This document shows positions 1-8,460 of a DNA stretch of 64,000 bases, in pieces. Each line of letters begins with the position of its first letter. The first letter of the stretch is position 1. The notes under the pieces are model-generated. The model was not told the DNA's origin, ran no database searches, and was given only the letters and a program-made list of their open reading frames with translations. This stretch comes from Christiangramia aestuarii. Its GTDB lineage: Bacteria; Bacteroidota; Bacteroidia; Flavobacteriales; Flavobacteriaceae. Location: the NCBI RefSeq assembly GCF_009735585.1, contig NZ_VJVW01000001.1:419698-483697 (forward strand). Reading direction: 5' to 3'. The position numbers and the translations under genes are program-made.

Positions 1-249
1 GAATTTTTCTGAAAATCGTTTCAAAAACTCCTGAATATGAACTTCACTCTGGGAAGGTGTATCGTCCATCCTTTTGGGTTCTCCGACCAGCACACGTTCC
101 ACCTTTTCATTATTGAAATAGTTCTCCAGGAAATCTATTAGCTCGGGAGTTTGCACGGTAGTAAGACCGGAAGCGATCATCTTCAGTTCATCGGTAACGG
201 CTATTCCCGTTCGTTTGGTTCCGTAATCCAGGGCTAAAATTCTGGGCAT
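1..249 (-). CDS. ruvX: Putative pre-16S rRNA nuclease / Holliday junction resolvase-like YqgF (partial)
   Basis: The first 83 residues are in the window; the C-terminus runs off the left edge. The start ATG (247-249) opens with MPRILALDYGTKRTG, the conserved RNase H-fold strand of the YqgF/RuvX family with its catalytic Asp, and a VLVGEPKR segment follows at about residues 53-60. The family processes the 5' end of 16S rRNA and was earlier proposed to resolve Holliday junctions; it is cytoplasmic. It lies divergently from dapD with 86 bp between the start codons, so the two probably have separate promoters. The assignment is firm although the protein is incomplete. Confidence 0.9.
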   Translation of the reverse strand, partial: MPRILALDYGTKRTGIAVTDELKMIASGLTTVQTPELIDFLENYFNNEKVERVLVGEPKRMDDTPSQSEVHIQEFLKRFSEKF

Positions 250-313
250 TTCAAAAATTTACGCAAAGGTAAGGTTTATATTCGTTTGTCCATAAATATT
301 GCTTTATAGCTGT

Positions 314-321
314 TATATTTG
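314..321 (+). promoter_or_regulatory. Candidate -7 promoter element for dapD
   Basis: TATATTTG matches the Bacteroidetes -7 consensus TAnnTTTG and lies 14 bp before the dapD ATG. No convincing -33 TTTG box is placed 19-21 bp upstream, so support is partial. Confidence 0.4.
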
Positions 322-335
322 GAAAAAATTTGAAA

Positions 336-1151
336 ATGGACGCTTTAAGAGAGAAAATCGAAAAGGCCTGGAACAACCGGGACCTCCTTAAAATAAATGA
401 AACTACAGACGCTATAAGGGAAGTGATCGAGCTTTTGGATAAAGGTGAACTACGCGTGGCTGAGCCAACCACAGACGGCTGGAAGGTGAACGAGTGGGTT
501 AAGAAGGCCGTAGTACTTTATTTCCCTATTCAGAAAATGGAAACCCTGGAGGCAGGAATTTTTGAATATCACGACAAAATGCCTTTAAAAAGAGGTTATA
601 AAGAAAAGGGCATCCGTGTAGTGCCTAATGCGGTAGCCAGACATGGAGCCTATATATCATCTGGCGTGATCATGATGCCTAGCTATGTAAATATTGGTGC
701 CTATGTAGACGAGGGAACCATGGTGGATACCTGGGCTACAGTGGGAAGTTGCGCCCAGATAGGTAAAAACGTTCACCTTAGCGGTGGTGTTGGAATTGGC
801 GGTGTACTTGAACCACTGCAGGCTGCGCCGGTGATCGTGGAAGACAATGCTTTTCTTGGTTCAAGAAGTATCGTGGTAGAAGGAATCAGAATCGAAAAGG
901 AAGCCGTACTTGGAGCTAATGTAGTGCTTACCGCCTCCACTAAGATCATAGATGTGACCGGTGAAGAGCCTAAAGAATTCAAGGGATATGTACCGGCAAG
1001 ATCTGTAGTGATCCCGGGAAGTTACACCAAGAAATTCCCTGCGGGTGAGTACCAGGTGCCATGTGCCCTCATCATTGGAAAACGTAAGGAAAGCACCAAT
1101 AAGAAAACCTCCCTTAACGAGGCCCTGCGTGAATACAACGTGGCAGTTTAG
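336..1151 (+). CDS. dapD: 2,3,4,5-tetrahydropyridine-2,6-dicarboxylate N-succinyltransferase
   Basis: A 271-residue DapD that transfers succinyl from succinyl-CoA to tetrahydrodipicolinate in the succinylase branch of diaminopimelate/lysine synthesis, feeding peptidoglycan. The N-terminal helical domain is followed from about residue 95 by hexapeptide repeats of a left-handed beta-helix (VGSCAQIGKNVHLSGGVGIGG, then the loop VLEPLQAAPVIVED). The length is normal for the family. The frame also opens with TTG at 330, but the ATG at 336 gives the usual N-terminus (MDALREKIEKAW) and sits at a sensible distance from a TAnnTTTG box at 314-321. The GT9 gene begins only 9 bp after the stop and may be co-transcribed. 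Confidence 0.97.
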   Translation: MDALREKIEKAWNNRDLLKINETTDAIREVIELLDKGELRVAEPTTDGWKVNEWVKKAVVLYFPIQKMETLEAGIFEYHDKMPLKRGYKEKGIRVVPNAVARHGAYISSGVIMMPSYVNIGAYVDEGTMVDTWATVGSCAQIGKNVHLSGGVGIGGVLEPLQAAPVIVEDNAFLGSRSIVVEGIRIEKEAVLGANVVLTASTKIIDVTGEEPKEFKGYVPARSVVIPGSYTKKFPAGEYQVPCALIIGKRKESTNKKTSLNEALREYNVAV

Positions 1152-1160
1152 AACACAGAT

Positions 1161-2210
1161 TTGAAGATACTTGTAATACAAATGAAAATGATTGGGGATG
1201 TGCTTACATCCTCAATCCTCTTTGAGGCCCTGCGAAAGGAATTTCCAGAAGCCGAATTGCATTACATGATCTATGAGCATACTTTCCCGGTGGTACAGCA
1301 TAATCCGCATATCGATAAATTTATCATGCCGGAAAAAGACCAGAGCCTGAGAAGCCTGATCAAAAATGCTAAAAAGGAAAATTACTACGCGGTGATAGAT
1401 GTTTACTCCAACCTAAGAACCGCTTTACTTACTGGACTCTCCGGAGCTAAATTCAGAATCGCTTACAATAAGAAATATACTCGACCGCTTTGTACCCATG
1501 TCTTCAGCAGGAAGATAGAGGCACAAACAAATGCAGGAGCAGCCATAGAAAAAAGGCTTAGAATGCTTTCTCCGATTTCAGACAATTTCCCAAGGGAAAT
1601 CAAGCCGAAGATATACCTGAAAGATGAAGAAATATCTGCAGCGAAGCAGACACTGGAGAACAACGGTATAGATCTTTCTGAGAACCTCTATATGATCGGG
1701 GCGCTGGGAAGTTCAGAAAAGAAGACTTATCCCCTCTCTTACCTTGCCCGACTTTTGGACAAGATAGTAGAAAGAACCTCAGCCAACCTGCTTTTAAATT
1801 ATATTCCTTCTCAAAAGAATGAGGTGGAGAAACTAATAGGATTTTGTGCTCCAGAGACACGGGAAAAAATTCACCCGGAAATTTATGGTAAAAGCCTGCG
1901 TGAATTTTTCGGCCTTACTTATCATTGCGATGCCTTAATAGGTAACGAAGGCGGTGCGGTTAACATGGCCAAGGCCCTGGGTGTACCCACTTTCGCCATA
2001 TTCTCCCCTCCACTGAATAAGGAAAACTGGAATATTTATGAAGATGGCAAAAAAAATGTTTCGGTGCACCTGCGCGATTATAAACCTGAAATCTTCCAGG
2101 GGAAACCTGAAAAAAGCCTGAAAAAGGAGTGGAAAGAACTGTACAATTCTTTTAAACCGGAACTCTTACAGGATAAACTAGAGCAATTCTTAAAGAACAA
2201 TTCTAAATGA
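1161..2210 (+). CDS. Glycosyltransferase family 9 (heptosyltransferase-like)
   Basis: A 349-residue GT-B enzyme of the ADP-heptose:LPS heptosyltransferase family (GT9), likely adding a sugar to lipid A-core on the cytoplasmic face of the inner membrane. The N-terminus MKILVIQMKMIGDVLTSS matches the family's first Rossmann strand, and GNEGGAVNMAKALGVP near residues 257-272 matches the donor-binding segment. The start is a TTG: an in-frame stop (the dapD TAG, 1149-1151) precedes it by 9 bp, and the conserved strand begins at once, so a later ATG would remove it. The stop overlaps the next gene's ATG, indicating translational coupling. The exact donor sugar cannot be read from sequence. Confidence 0.88.
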   Translation: MKILVIQMKMIGDVLTSSILFEALRKEFPEAELHYMIYEHTFPVVQHNPHIDKFIMPEKDQSLRSLIKNAKKENYYAVIDVYSNLRTALLTGLSGAKFRIAYNKKYTRPLCTHVFSRKIEAQTNAGAAIEKRLRMLSPISDNFPREIKPKIYLKDEEISAAKQTLENNGIDLSENLYMIGALGSSEKKTYPLSYLARLLDKIVERTSANLLLNYIPSQKNEVEKLIGFCAPETREKIHPEIYGKSLREFFGLTYHCDALIGNEGGAVNMAKALGVPTFAIFSPPLNKENWNIYEDGKKNVSVHLRDYKPEIFQGKPEKSLKKEWKELYNSFKPELLQDKLEQFLKNNSK

Positions 2211-3271
2211 AGTACCGTTTCTTGATCTTTATTAACCACGATTACGCGATACCTATTGGGAAACCATTGCAGGAAGAGATCTTGAAGCGAGGTTATGAGG
2301 TAAAATGGTTTTCAGGAATGGAAGAGCCTAAAAAGCTTTTTCCCGAAAACGGCCAGCTTCTTGATTCGGTAGAAGAAGTAATGACATACGATCCCCATAT
2401 CGTATTCGCAGCCACAGATACGGTTCCCGATTTCTTCCCCGGACTGAAGGTCCAGATCTTTCACGGTTTCCCGGCTAATAAAAGAAAGGGAACTGACCAG
2501 TTCGTCATTCGGCATTTTTTCGACCTGTATTGTACGCAGGGGCCATCAAGCACCGGTCCTTTTAAAAAACAACAGCAAAAATATCAGAGTTTCGAGGTGA
2601 TGGAGACCGGCTGGTCAAAAATGGACCCGCTTTTCCCCTTGGAAACCACCAGAAATGAAAAACCTGTAATTCTAATTTCTTCCACTTTTACCCGGTATTA
2701 TAGCCTGGCCTTAATAGAGGAGGTGGTGAATGAAATTGAAAGGCTTTCCAATACCGGAAAATATAAATTCCTTGCCACGCTGCATCCTAAAATCGATGAT
2801 TCTGTAAGGCAAAGATTCCGGGAACTGGAAAATGAGAATTTTGAATTTCACGACACCACAAATCTTATCCCGCTTTTCAAACAGGCTGATATCATGTTCT
2901 CTGATACCACATCGGCGATCATAGAGTTCCTGCTTCAGCGTAAACCCGTGGTGACCTTTAATAACAACATGCCCGGACCTTACCTGATAGACATTCACAA
3001 GATCTCTGAAATTGAACCCGCCTTCGACAAGGCCTTGAAATATCCTGAGGAACTTATAAAGGAAATAGACAGCTTCGCCAAATTTTCTCAGCCATATGAA
3101 GATGGAGAATCCAGCAAAAGAGTGATAGATAGTTCCATCGAATTTTTACACAGGGACAAGTCTTATCTTAAGAAAAAACCCGCAAACCTGATCAGGAAAT
3201 ATAAGATTAGAAAGCAACTGGGATACTGGACTCTGAAAACTTACCATAAAGCCTGGACAGTAAAGGAATAG
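2207..3271 (+). CDS. CDP-glycerol glycerophosphotransferase-like family protein
   Basis: A 354-residue protein resembling the TagB/TagF-type transferases (Glyphos_transf). Two family signatures are visible: FHGFPANKRKG at about 84-94, corresponding to the HGxxxK segment, and MFSDTTSAIIEFLLQRKPVVTF near 225-246, corresponding to the nucleotide-binding SD(Y/T)SS..F....KP motif. In Gram-positives this fold builds teichoic acid; in Bacteroidetes it more likely adds a polyol phosphate or sugar phosphate to LPS core or a surface glycan, which is inference. It overlaps the upstream GT9 by 4 bp (ATGA) and ends 1 bp before the convergent kinase gene. Confidence 0.8.
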   Translation: MKYRFLIFINHDYAIPIGKPLQEEILKRGYEVKWFSGMEEPKKLFPENGQLLDSVEEVMTYDPHIVFAATDTVPDFFPGLKVQIFHGFPANKRKGTDQFVIRHFFDLYCTQGPSSTGPFKKQQQKYQSFEVMETGWSKMDPLFPLETTRNEKPVILISSTFTRYYSLALIEEVVNEIERLSNTGKYKFLATLHPKIDDSVRQRFRELENENFEFHDTTNLIPLFKQADIMFSDTTSAIIEFLLQRKPVVTFNNNMPGPYLIDIHKISEIEPAFDKALKYPEELIKEIDSFAKFSQPYEDGESSKRVIDSSIEFLHRDKSYLKKKPANLIRKYKIRKQLGYWTLKTYHKAWTVKE

Positions 3272-3272
3272 T

Positions 3273-4031
3273 TTATTTTTTCCAGAATTTCAGCTTTTTC
3301 TTTAGCCTTTTCTTTCTCAGGAACTTTTCCTGAAACTGGCTGGTATAAAACCACATCTTTTCAAAAACTTCCTCTTCAGGCCTTCCTATCAATTTAGAAT
3401 ATTCATTGGCCATCACTTTCACCATTTCTTTTTTCGGGGTAAGCCTGGAGAAATTTTGCATGCGCTCTTCAAAATTCAGCTCTTTGAAATTCATTCGATT
3501 CAGGTCTACCAGAAAAAACTTATAATCTCCACCTTTACTCTGAATTAAAGTATTCCCGGGCGAGTGATCCAGGAACTGGACGTGGTTTTCATGAAGTTCA
3601 AAAGTGAACCGGGTAAAAGCCCTTAAAATATTCTCGTGATCTGGATAATCTGCTTTAGTGACCAGTTCCCGATAGGTAAGATCATAATCTTGCTGTAAAC
3701 AGGCATAATAGCTTCGGCCAAAAACCAGGGAAATATTCTCTTCCGCATAAGCCATGGGATAAGGAGTTCCAATGTTGGATTCCAATAATTTGATCGCGTT
3801 CCTGAAGGACCTCTCGGCCTTGGATTTCCTGAAATATTTATAGACGAGCTTGTTGACCAGGTTAGGTTTCTTGAATGATTTGATATTGACCTTATAGTCC
3901 TTAATCTCGAATATTCTCAGGCTGTTCCTTAACCCCGGTCCTAGCGCCTCACCCCTGGAATCGAAATTCTTGATTGAACTTTCAAGTTCTCGTGTGATCT
4001 CCCTGCCTTTATCTGAAAAGATGAACTTCAT
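3273..4031 (-). CDS. Lipopolysaccharide core kinase-like protein (WaaP/KdkA/InaA superfamily)
   Basis: A 252-residue protein kinase-like enzyme predicted to phosphorylate Kdo or heptose in the LPS inner core. Visible elements are a VAIK-type lysine near K51 (VNIKSFKK), a degenerate catalytic loop LDHSPGNTLI with D155 and N160, and a metal-binding VDLNRM with D176, similar to the IDFDR of KdkA. The C-terminus is very basic (RKKRLKKKLKFWKK), suiting membrane-surface attachment. It lies in the same minus-strand unit as the GT4 at 4039-5157, 7 bp downstream, and converges on the GT9/CDP-glycerol pair. Substrate is inferred from family and neighbourhood only. Confidence 0.78.
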   Translation of the reverse strand: MKFIFSDKGREITRELESSIKNFDSRGEALGPGLRNSLRIFEIKDYKVNIKSFKKPNLVNKLVYKYFRKSKAERSFRNAIKLLESNIGTPYPMAYAEENISLVFGRSYYACLQQDYDLTYRELVTKADYPDHENILRAFTRFTFELHENHVQFLDHSPGNTLIQSKGGDYKFFLVDLNRMNFKELNFEERMQNFSRLTPKKEMVKVMANEYSKLIGRPEEEVFEKMWFYTSQFQEKFLRKKRLKKKLKFWKK

Positions 4032-4038
4032 ATAAATC

Positions 4039-5157
4039 TTATCTCTGCTTTTTCCCTTTCAATATTTCTTTATAAACCTCGAAAGTATCCCTGCCCAGTC
4101 TTTCTGCTGTGAAATTTTTCAAAAACAGGTCATGGGACCTTTGGGCAAACTCCTCTCTTAGTTCAGCATTTTTCTGTAATTCAAGGATCGAACCAGCCAG
4201 AGTCTTATGGTCGCCAACCTGGGCAGAAAAACCATTTATTCCATGGTCTATAACCTCATCTACTACCCCTACCCTGGTAGAAACAACCGGAGTTTTATAA
4301 TATAAAGCTTCAATAACCGAAGACGGTCCACCCTCTCTTTCAGAAGACATAACAAACACATCAAACTGAGGCAGGAAACGTGAGGCTTTCTCGGTAAAGC
4401 CCATAAATGAAATATACTTATCGACCTTCAACTCTTTCGCCAGACTCTTGTATTCTTCGGTTCGTTTGGTAAATTCTCCAATCTGTACCAGATGAAAATC
4501 TGTCAATTTAAGTTCAAAAACGAGATGATGTATCGCTCTAACCAAAGTTTTCAGGTCCTTCGCCTTTGTATGATTGGCGATATTTCCCACCAGTAACTTA
4601 GAATCAGGAATACTTAATTTTTCCCTTAATTGGAATGGAGCAGGAGTTTGATTCTCACTTAGATTTACGCCATTTCGCACAATCACCAGCTTCTTTTTAT
4701 TTTCCTCGCTAAGCAGCTTACTGAAATGATGCTTAACATATTCTGAAATACAGGTGATCTTATGGATATTCTTATAATTATATTTTAACTGACTCAGGTA
4801 ACTATTTTTACGTCGAATGGATTTTCTGGCATATATGGTTGGCGTATCCAGTTTATGGAAAATATCCGCAAGCACATATCCGGTCACTGCATCACTAGTG
4901 TGTAAATGAAGAATATCTATTTGGTGATCTCTGACAATTTTTGTGAGCGTTTTCCGATAGCCAGAAGAGTGAGGCTTCATATATTCGGTAGCAATAATCT
5001 CTACCGGTTTATCCTGTAATTTCTCAAAAAGAGGCGAATTCTTGTAACAGAAAAATTTCTGTTTTACTCCATGTTTAGGCAGCTCATCTATTAAATACAT
5101 TAGCTGCTGCTCATTGCCACCCCAACTAGTAGCTCCAGATACATGTAAAATGTTCAT
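4039..5157 (-). CDS. Glycosyltransferase family 4
   Basis: A 372-residue retaining GT-B enzyme. The N-terminus MNILHVSGATSWGGNEQQL carries the Gly-rich acceptor loop; SEREGGPSSVIEALYYKTPVVST is the EX7E donor-phosphate motif. The frame is open to a TTG at 5187, but a TATCTTTG -7 box lies at 5185-5192, so transcripts should start downstream of that TTG; the ATG at 5157 is preferred. It is clearly paralogous to the divergent GT4 at 5305-6438: both share the opening strand, the ILVGN/TxANHxxAKDL segment and the xEIGxxTxRTxxY segment. It is probably expressed with the LPS-kinase-like gene downstream. The sugar donor is unknown. Confidence 0.87.
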   Translation of the reverse strand: MNILHVSGATSWGGNEQQLMYLIDELPKHGVKQKFFCYKNSPLFEKLQDKPVEIIATEYMKPHSSGYRKTLTKIVRDHQIDILHLHTSDAVTGYVLADIFHKLDTPTIYARKSIRRKNSYLSQLKYNYKNIHKITCISEYVKHHFSKLLSEENKKKLVIVRNGVNLSENQTPAPFQLREKLSIPDSKLLVGNIANHTKAKDLKTLVRAIHHLVFELKLTDFHLVQIGEFTKRTEEYKSLAKELKVDKYISFMGFTEKASRFLPQFDVFVMSSEREGGPSSVIEALYYKTPVVSTRVGVVDEVIDHGINGFSAQVGDHKTLAGSILELQKNAELREEFAQRSHDLFLKNFTAERLGRDTFEVYKEILKGKKQR

Positions 5158-5184
5158 AATTGCTTTAGTTTGCCAGAAAGTCGA

Positions 5185-5192
5185 CAAAGATA
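5185..5192 (-). promoter_or_regulatory. Candidate -7 promoter element for the minus-strand GT4
   Basis: On the minus strand this reads TATCTTTG, matching TAnnTTTG, 27 bp before the ATG at 5157. It excludes the alternative TTG start at 5187 if used. No clear -33 box is seen. Confidence 0.4.
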
Positions 5193-5265
5193 GTTTTTAA
5201 AATCTACTGATTCTAAAAATACCAGAACTTGGAAGAAATGAGCGCGAGGTTCAGCGCAATTCCAT

Positions 5266-5273
5266 TAATTTTG
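5266..5273 (+). promoter_or_regulatory. Candidate -7 promoter element for the plus-strand GT4
   Basis: TAATTTTG fits TAnnTTTG and lies 31 bp upstream of the ATG at 5305. With the box at 5185-5192 it makes a divergent promoter region between the paralogous GT4 genes. No -33 box is evident. Confidence 0.38.
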
Positions 5274-5304
5274 CATTCTTAGAATAAAGATTTAATAAAC
5301 ATAA

Positions 5305-6438
5305 ATGTCACTTCCGGTGGTCAAACCTACAAAAATACTTCATCTTTCGGCTGCAAAAAGCTGGGGAGGCGGGGAAAACCACCTTCTTAATCTTTGCCTG
5401 GAACTTCCTGAAGTGGAACATTTTGTTTTATGTAAAAAGGGTTCTGAGCCGGTAGAAAGATTCTCATCATATAAGCTCAATATTTTTGCAGCTCCATTGC
5501 TGATAAAACCGGATCTCAGGTATGTTCTGAAATTGATCAGGATATGTAAAAGAGAAGGCATAAACCTAATTCATATTCACGACAGTACAGCTCTTACCCT
5601 TGCCGTGATGGCGACAAAATTAAGCGCTTTACCTCCCTTTGTTCTTAGTAAAAAAACCTCCTTCCCCATCAAAGACCGCGGCCGTACTCTTTACAAATAC
5701 AACCATAAGAACATCCAAAAGATCCTCTGCGTATCGAACGAAACCAGGCGGGTGACATTTGAGAGTGTAAAGGATAAAAATAAATTAACCACGATCTATC
5801 ACGGTACAAGGCCTTCAAATCCCGGAAACAATCCCTGTTCATTAAGGGAAAGATTCAATATCCCCAAGGACAGCATCCTGGTGGGTACTGTGGCAAACCA
5901 TATAAGGGCCAAAGATCTTGGCACCTGGGTAGCTACCATAGATCGTGTAGTTAACCGGCTGGGGATGAAAAATTTCTATTTCATCGAAATTGGAAAGATC
6001 ACCGAAAGAACAGCCGATTACAATCGCCAGATCAGGGAAAAGAACCTTCAGGATTACTGTATGTTTACGGGCTTTTTACCGGAAGCTTCAGAATTGATAT
6101 CCCAGTTCGACATTTCGTTTATGACCTCTCAAAGTGAGGGTATCCCACAATTCATCTATGAAAGTTTTTACAACCGGGTTCCTGTAGTAAGCACTAATGT
6201 TGGTGGAATCCCCGAAATTATAACAGATGGTGAAAATGGCATGTTAAGCAATCCGTTCGAAGCCGCCAGATTAGCAGATAAATTGATAGCTTTGTCCCAG
6301 GATAAAGTTCTGCAGAAAAAATTCACTGAAAGGTCATATAAGAAACTGATCGAGAACTTTACCTCTACAGAAATGGCCAGGCAAACCCTGGCTGAATATA
6401 AAAAAGTGCTATATGGAGAAAATAGATCAGGAAGTTAG
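5305..6438 (+). CDS. Glycosyltransferase family 4
   Basis: A 377-residue GT4 enzyme, a diverged paralogue of the minus-strand GT4 beside it. The segment KILHLSAAKSWGGGENHLL starts at residue 9, and the donor-binding EX7E region reads SQSEGIPQFIYESFYNRVPVVST (about residues 272-294). It probably adds a sugar to LPS core or O-polysaccharide in the cytoplasm. Its last 26 bp overlap the start of tsaC in another frame, so the two are likely translationally coupled, although tsaC belongs to tRNA modification. The ATG at 5305 follows a TAATTTTG promoter box. Acceptor and donor are not deducible. Confidence 0.87.
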   Translation: MSLPVVKPTKILHLSAAKSWGGGENHLLNLCLELPEVEHFVLCKKGSEPVERFSSYKLNIFAAPLLIKPDLRYVLKLIRICKREGINLIHIHDSTALTLAVMATKLSALPPFVLSKKTSFPIKDRGRTLYKYNHKNIQKILCVSNETRRVTFESVKDKNKLTTIYHGTRPSNPGNNPCSLRERFNIPKDSILVGTVANHIRAKDLGTWVATIDRVVNRLGMKNFYFIEIGKITERTADYNRQIREKNLQDYCMFTGFLPEASELISQFDISFMTSQSEGIPQFIYESFYNRVPVVSTNVGGIPEIITDGENGMLSNPFEAARLADKLIALSQDKVLQKKFTERSYKKLIENFTSTEMARQTLAEYKKVLYGENRSGS

Positions 6439-6982
6439 AAATTGTCTCGAAGTAATAAAAAAAGGAGGTATCATTCTTTACCCCACAGATACTGTTTGGG
6501 GAATTGGCTGTGATGCTACCAACGCTGAGGCTGTAGACAAAGTCTACCAGCTTAAAAAAAGGGAAGAGTCCAAGGCTCTGATCTGCCTGGTTTCAAACTT
6601 TAAAATGCTGGAGCAGTACGTGGAAGAAGTGCCGGAAATGGCTTACGACATCCTGAAATATGCCAAAAAACCTACTACGGTGATCTATGACAAACCCATC
6701 AGGATCGCAGAAAATCTTGTGGGCGAAGATGATACCCTGGGCATAAGAGTAGTAAGGGATACCTTCTGTTCAGAACTTATCAAAAAAATGAAAAGGCCAC
6801 TGGTTTCTACCTCGGCTAACGTGAGTGGGCAGCCTACTCCACAATCATTCGATCAAATCACCCCGCAAATTTTAAAAGGTGTCGACTATGTAGTAAATTT
6901 GCAGCGTTCAAAAAAATCGCCTCGACCTTCAGCAATTATCAAGCTGAGTAACGATGGTCAGGTGAGAGTGATACGCAAATAA
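6413..6982 (+). CDS. tsaC: L-threonylcarbamoyladenylate synthase
   Basis: A 189-residue Sua5/YciO/YrdC-family enzyme that makes threonylcarbamoyl-AMP from threonine, bicarbonate and ATP for the t6A37 modification of ANN-decoding tRNAs. YPTDTVWGIGC starts near residue 23. The catalytic KxR (K48-K49-R50) and SxN (S134-A-N136) are both present, so this is the functional TsaC type, unlike the second homologue at 45211-45831. It has no C-terminal Sua5 domain, so it is the short form. It overlaps the upstream GT4 by 26 bp and is followed after 3 bp by cca, another tRNA-maturation gene, making a tRNA pair. Confidence 0.93.
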   Translation: MEKIDQEVRNCLEVIKKGGIILYPTDTVWGIGCDATNAEAVDKVYQLKKREESKALICLVSNFKMLEQYVEEVPEMAYDILKYAKKPTTVIYDKPIRIAENLVGEDDTLGIRVVRDTFCSELIKKMKRPLVSTSANVSGQPTPQSFDQITPQILKGVDYVVNLQRSKKSPRPSAIIKLSNDGQVRVIRK

Positions 6983-6985
6983 CAG

Positions 6986-8413
6986 ATGCCGAAATACCAC
7001 AATTACAGGAAAGCTTTACATCATAAAATTTTCAATGTCATTTCTGAAGCCGCCGATGAGCTATCAGTAGATGCTTATGTGATTGGAGGTTTCGTTCGGG
7101 ATCATATTCTTGAGCGCGGAGAGCCTAAAGATATCGATATCGTTGCGATTGGAAGCGGGATCGAGCTTGCCAAGAAGGTTTCAGAAAAACTACCTCATAA
7201 ACCCAAGGTTCAGGTATTCAAGAATTTTGGCACTGCCATGTTGCGTTCTGGTGATATGGAAATTGAATTTGTCGGCGCCCGTAAGGAAAGCTACCGTAAG
7301 GACAGCCGCAAGCCCATCGTAGAGGACGGAAGTCTTGAGGATGACCAGAATCGCCGCGATTTCACCATAAACGCCCTGGCGCTGAAACTCAATGAAAATG
7401 GATTCGGTGACCTTCTCGATCCTTTCAACGGCTATGAAGATCTTAAGAACAGGATTATTCGCACTCCGCTGGACCCGGATATTACCTATTCTGATGATCC
7501 ACTGCGAATGTACCGGGCCATCCGGTTCGCCACCCAGCTGAATTTTATGATCGAAGCTGAGTCCCTAAAGGCCATCAAACGAAATAAGGATCGTATAAAG
7601 ATCATTTCCAAGGAGCGCATCCTTGATGAACTTAACAAGATCATGTTAAGCGACAAACCATCCAAGGGCTTTGCGCTGCTATATAAGACCGGGCTTCTTA
7701 AAAAGATACTTCCCGAACTAACGGCCCTGCAGGGAATAGACGAGGTTGAGGGACAGAAGCATAAGGATAACTTCTGGCATACTTTAGAAGTCGTGGATAA
7801 TATTTCTGAAAATACCAGTGACCTCTGGTTAAGGTGGGCTGCGCTGCTGCACGATATCGGGAAAGCTCCTACTAAAAAGTTCCATAAGAAGATCGGCTGG
7901 ACCTTCCATGGCCATGAATTTGTTGGAGCTAAAATGGTCTTTAAATTATTTAAGAGGCTCAGGCTTCCCCTTAACGAAAAAATGAAATTCGTTCAGAAAA
8001 TGGTGCTGATGAGTTCCAGGCCCATTGCCATAGCCGATGACAGTGTCACCGATTCGGCGGTACGCAGGCTGATTTTTGATGCGGGAGACCATATCGAGGA
8101 CCTTATGACCCTTTGCGAGGCAGATATCACCACAAAGAATCCCAAGCGATATAGGAAATATCATAATAATTTCCAGCTGGTAAGGCAGAAGATACAGGAA
8201 GTAGAAGAGCGGGACCATATCAGGAATTTCCAGCCTCCGGTTAGCGGTGAAGAGATCATGGAGACCTTTGGAATCAAGCCAAGCCGCGAGGTGGGGATGA
8301 TCAAGGATGCCATTAAAGAGGCTATCCTGGAGGGTGAGATCCCTAATGAATATGAACCGGCCCGTGATTTTATGCTGAAAAAAGGAGAAAAACTGGGGCT
8401 TAGTGTAAAATAA
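6986..8413 (+). CDS. cca: CCA tRNA nucleotidyltransferase with HD domain
   Basis: A 475-residue class II nucleotidyltransferase that adds or repairs the 3'-CCA end of tRNA. The head domain has GGFVRD (about residues 34-39) and the metal-binding DIDIV (about 49-53); the RRDFTINALAL motif is at about 124-134. A C-terminal HD phosphohydrolase domain has HTLEVVDN, LLHDIGKAPTKK and HGHEFVG. The length fits the HD-containing bacterial form. It is 3 bp downstream of tsaC and likely co-transcribed. Whether it does full CCA addition or only A-addition cannot be decided here; no split partner is seen in the window. Confidence 0.94.
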   Translation: MPKYHNYRKALHHKIFNVISEAADELSVDAYVIGGFVRDHILERGEPKDIDIVAIGSGIELAKKVSEKLPHKPKVQVFKNFGTAMLRSGDMEIEFVGARKESYRKDSRKPIVEDGSLEDDQNRRDFTINALALKLNENGFGDLLDPFNGYEDLKNRIIRTPLDPDITYSDDPLRMYRAIRFATQLNFMIEAESLKAIKRNKDRIKIISKERILDELNKIMLSDKPSKGFALLYKTGLLKKILPELTALQGIDEVEGQKHKDNFWHTLEVVDNISENTSDLWLRWAALLHDIGKAPTKKFHKKIGWTFHGHEFVGAKMVFKLFKRLRLPLNEKMKFVQKMVLMSSRPIAIADDSVTDSAVRRLIFDAGDHIEDLMTLCEADITTKNPKRYRKYHNNFQLVRQKIQEVEERDHIRNFQPPVSGEEIMETFGIKPSREVGMIKDAIKEAILEGEIPNEYEPARDFMLKKGEKLGLSVK

Positions 8414-8460
8414 ACCTCAAAAACATAAGCATTTTGTATTACTAACTTTTATGCTATTCG

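Noticed and set aside
4039-5187. TTG at 5187 as start of the minus-strand GT4.
   Set aside because: A TATCTTTG -7 box overlaps it, and the conserved N-terminus starts at the ATG at 5157.
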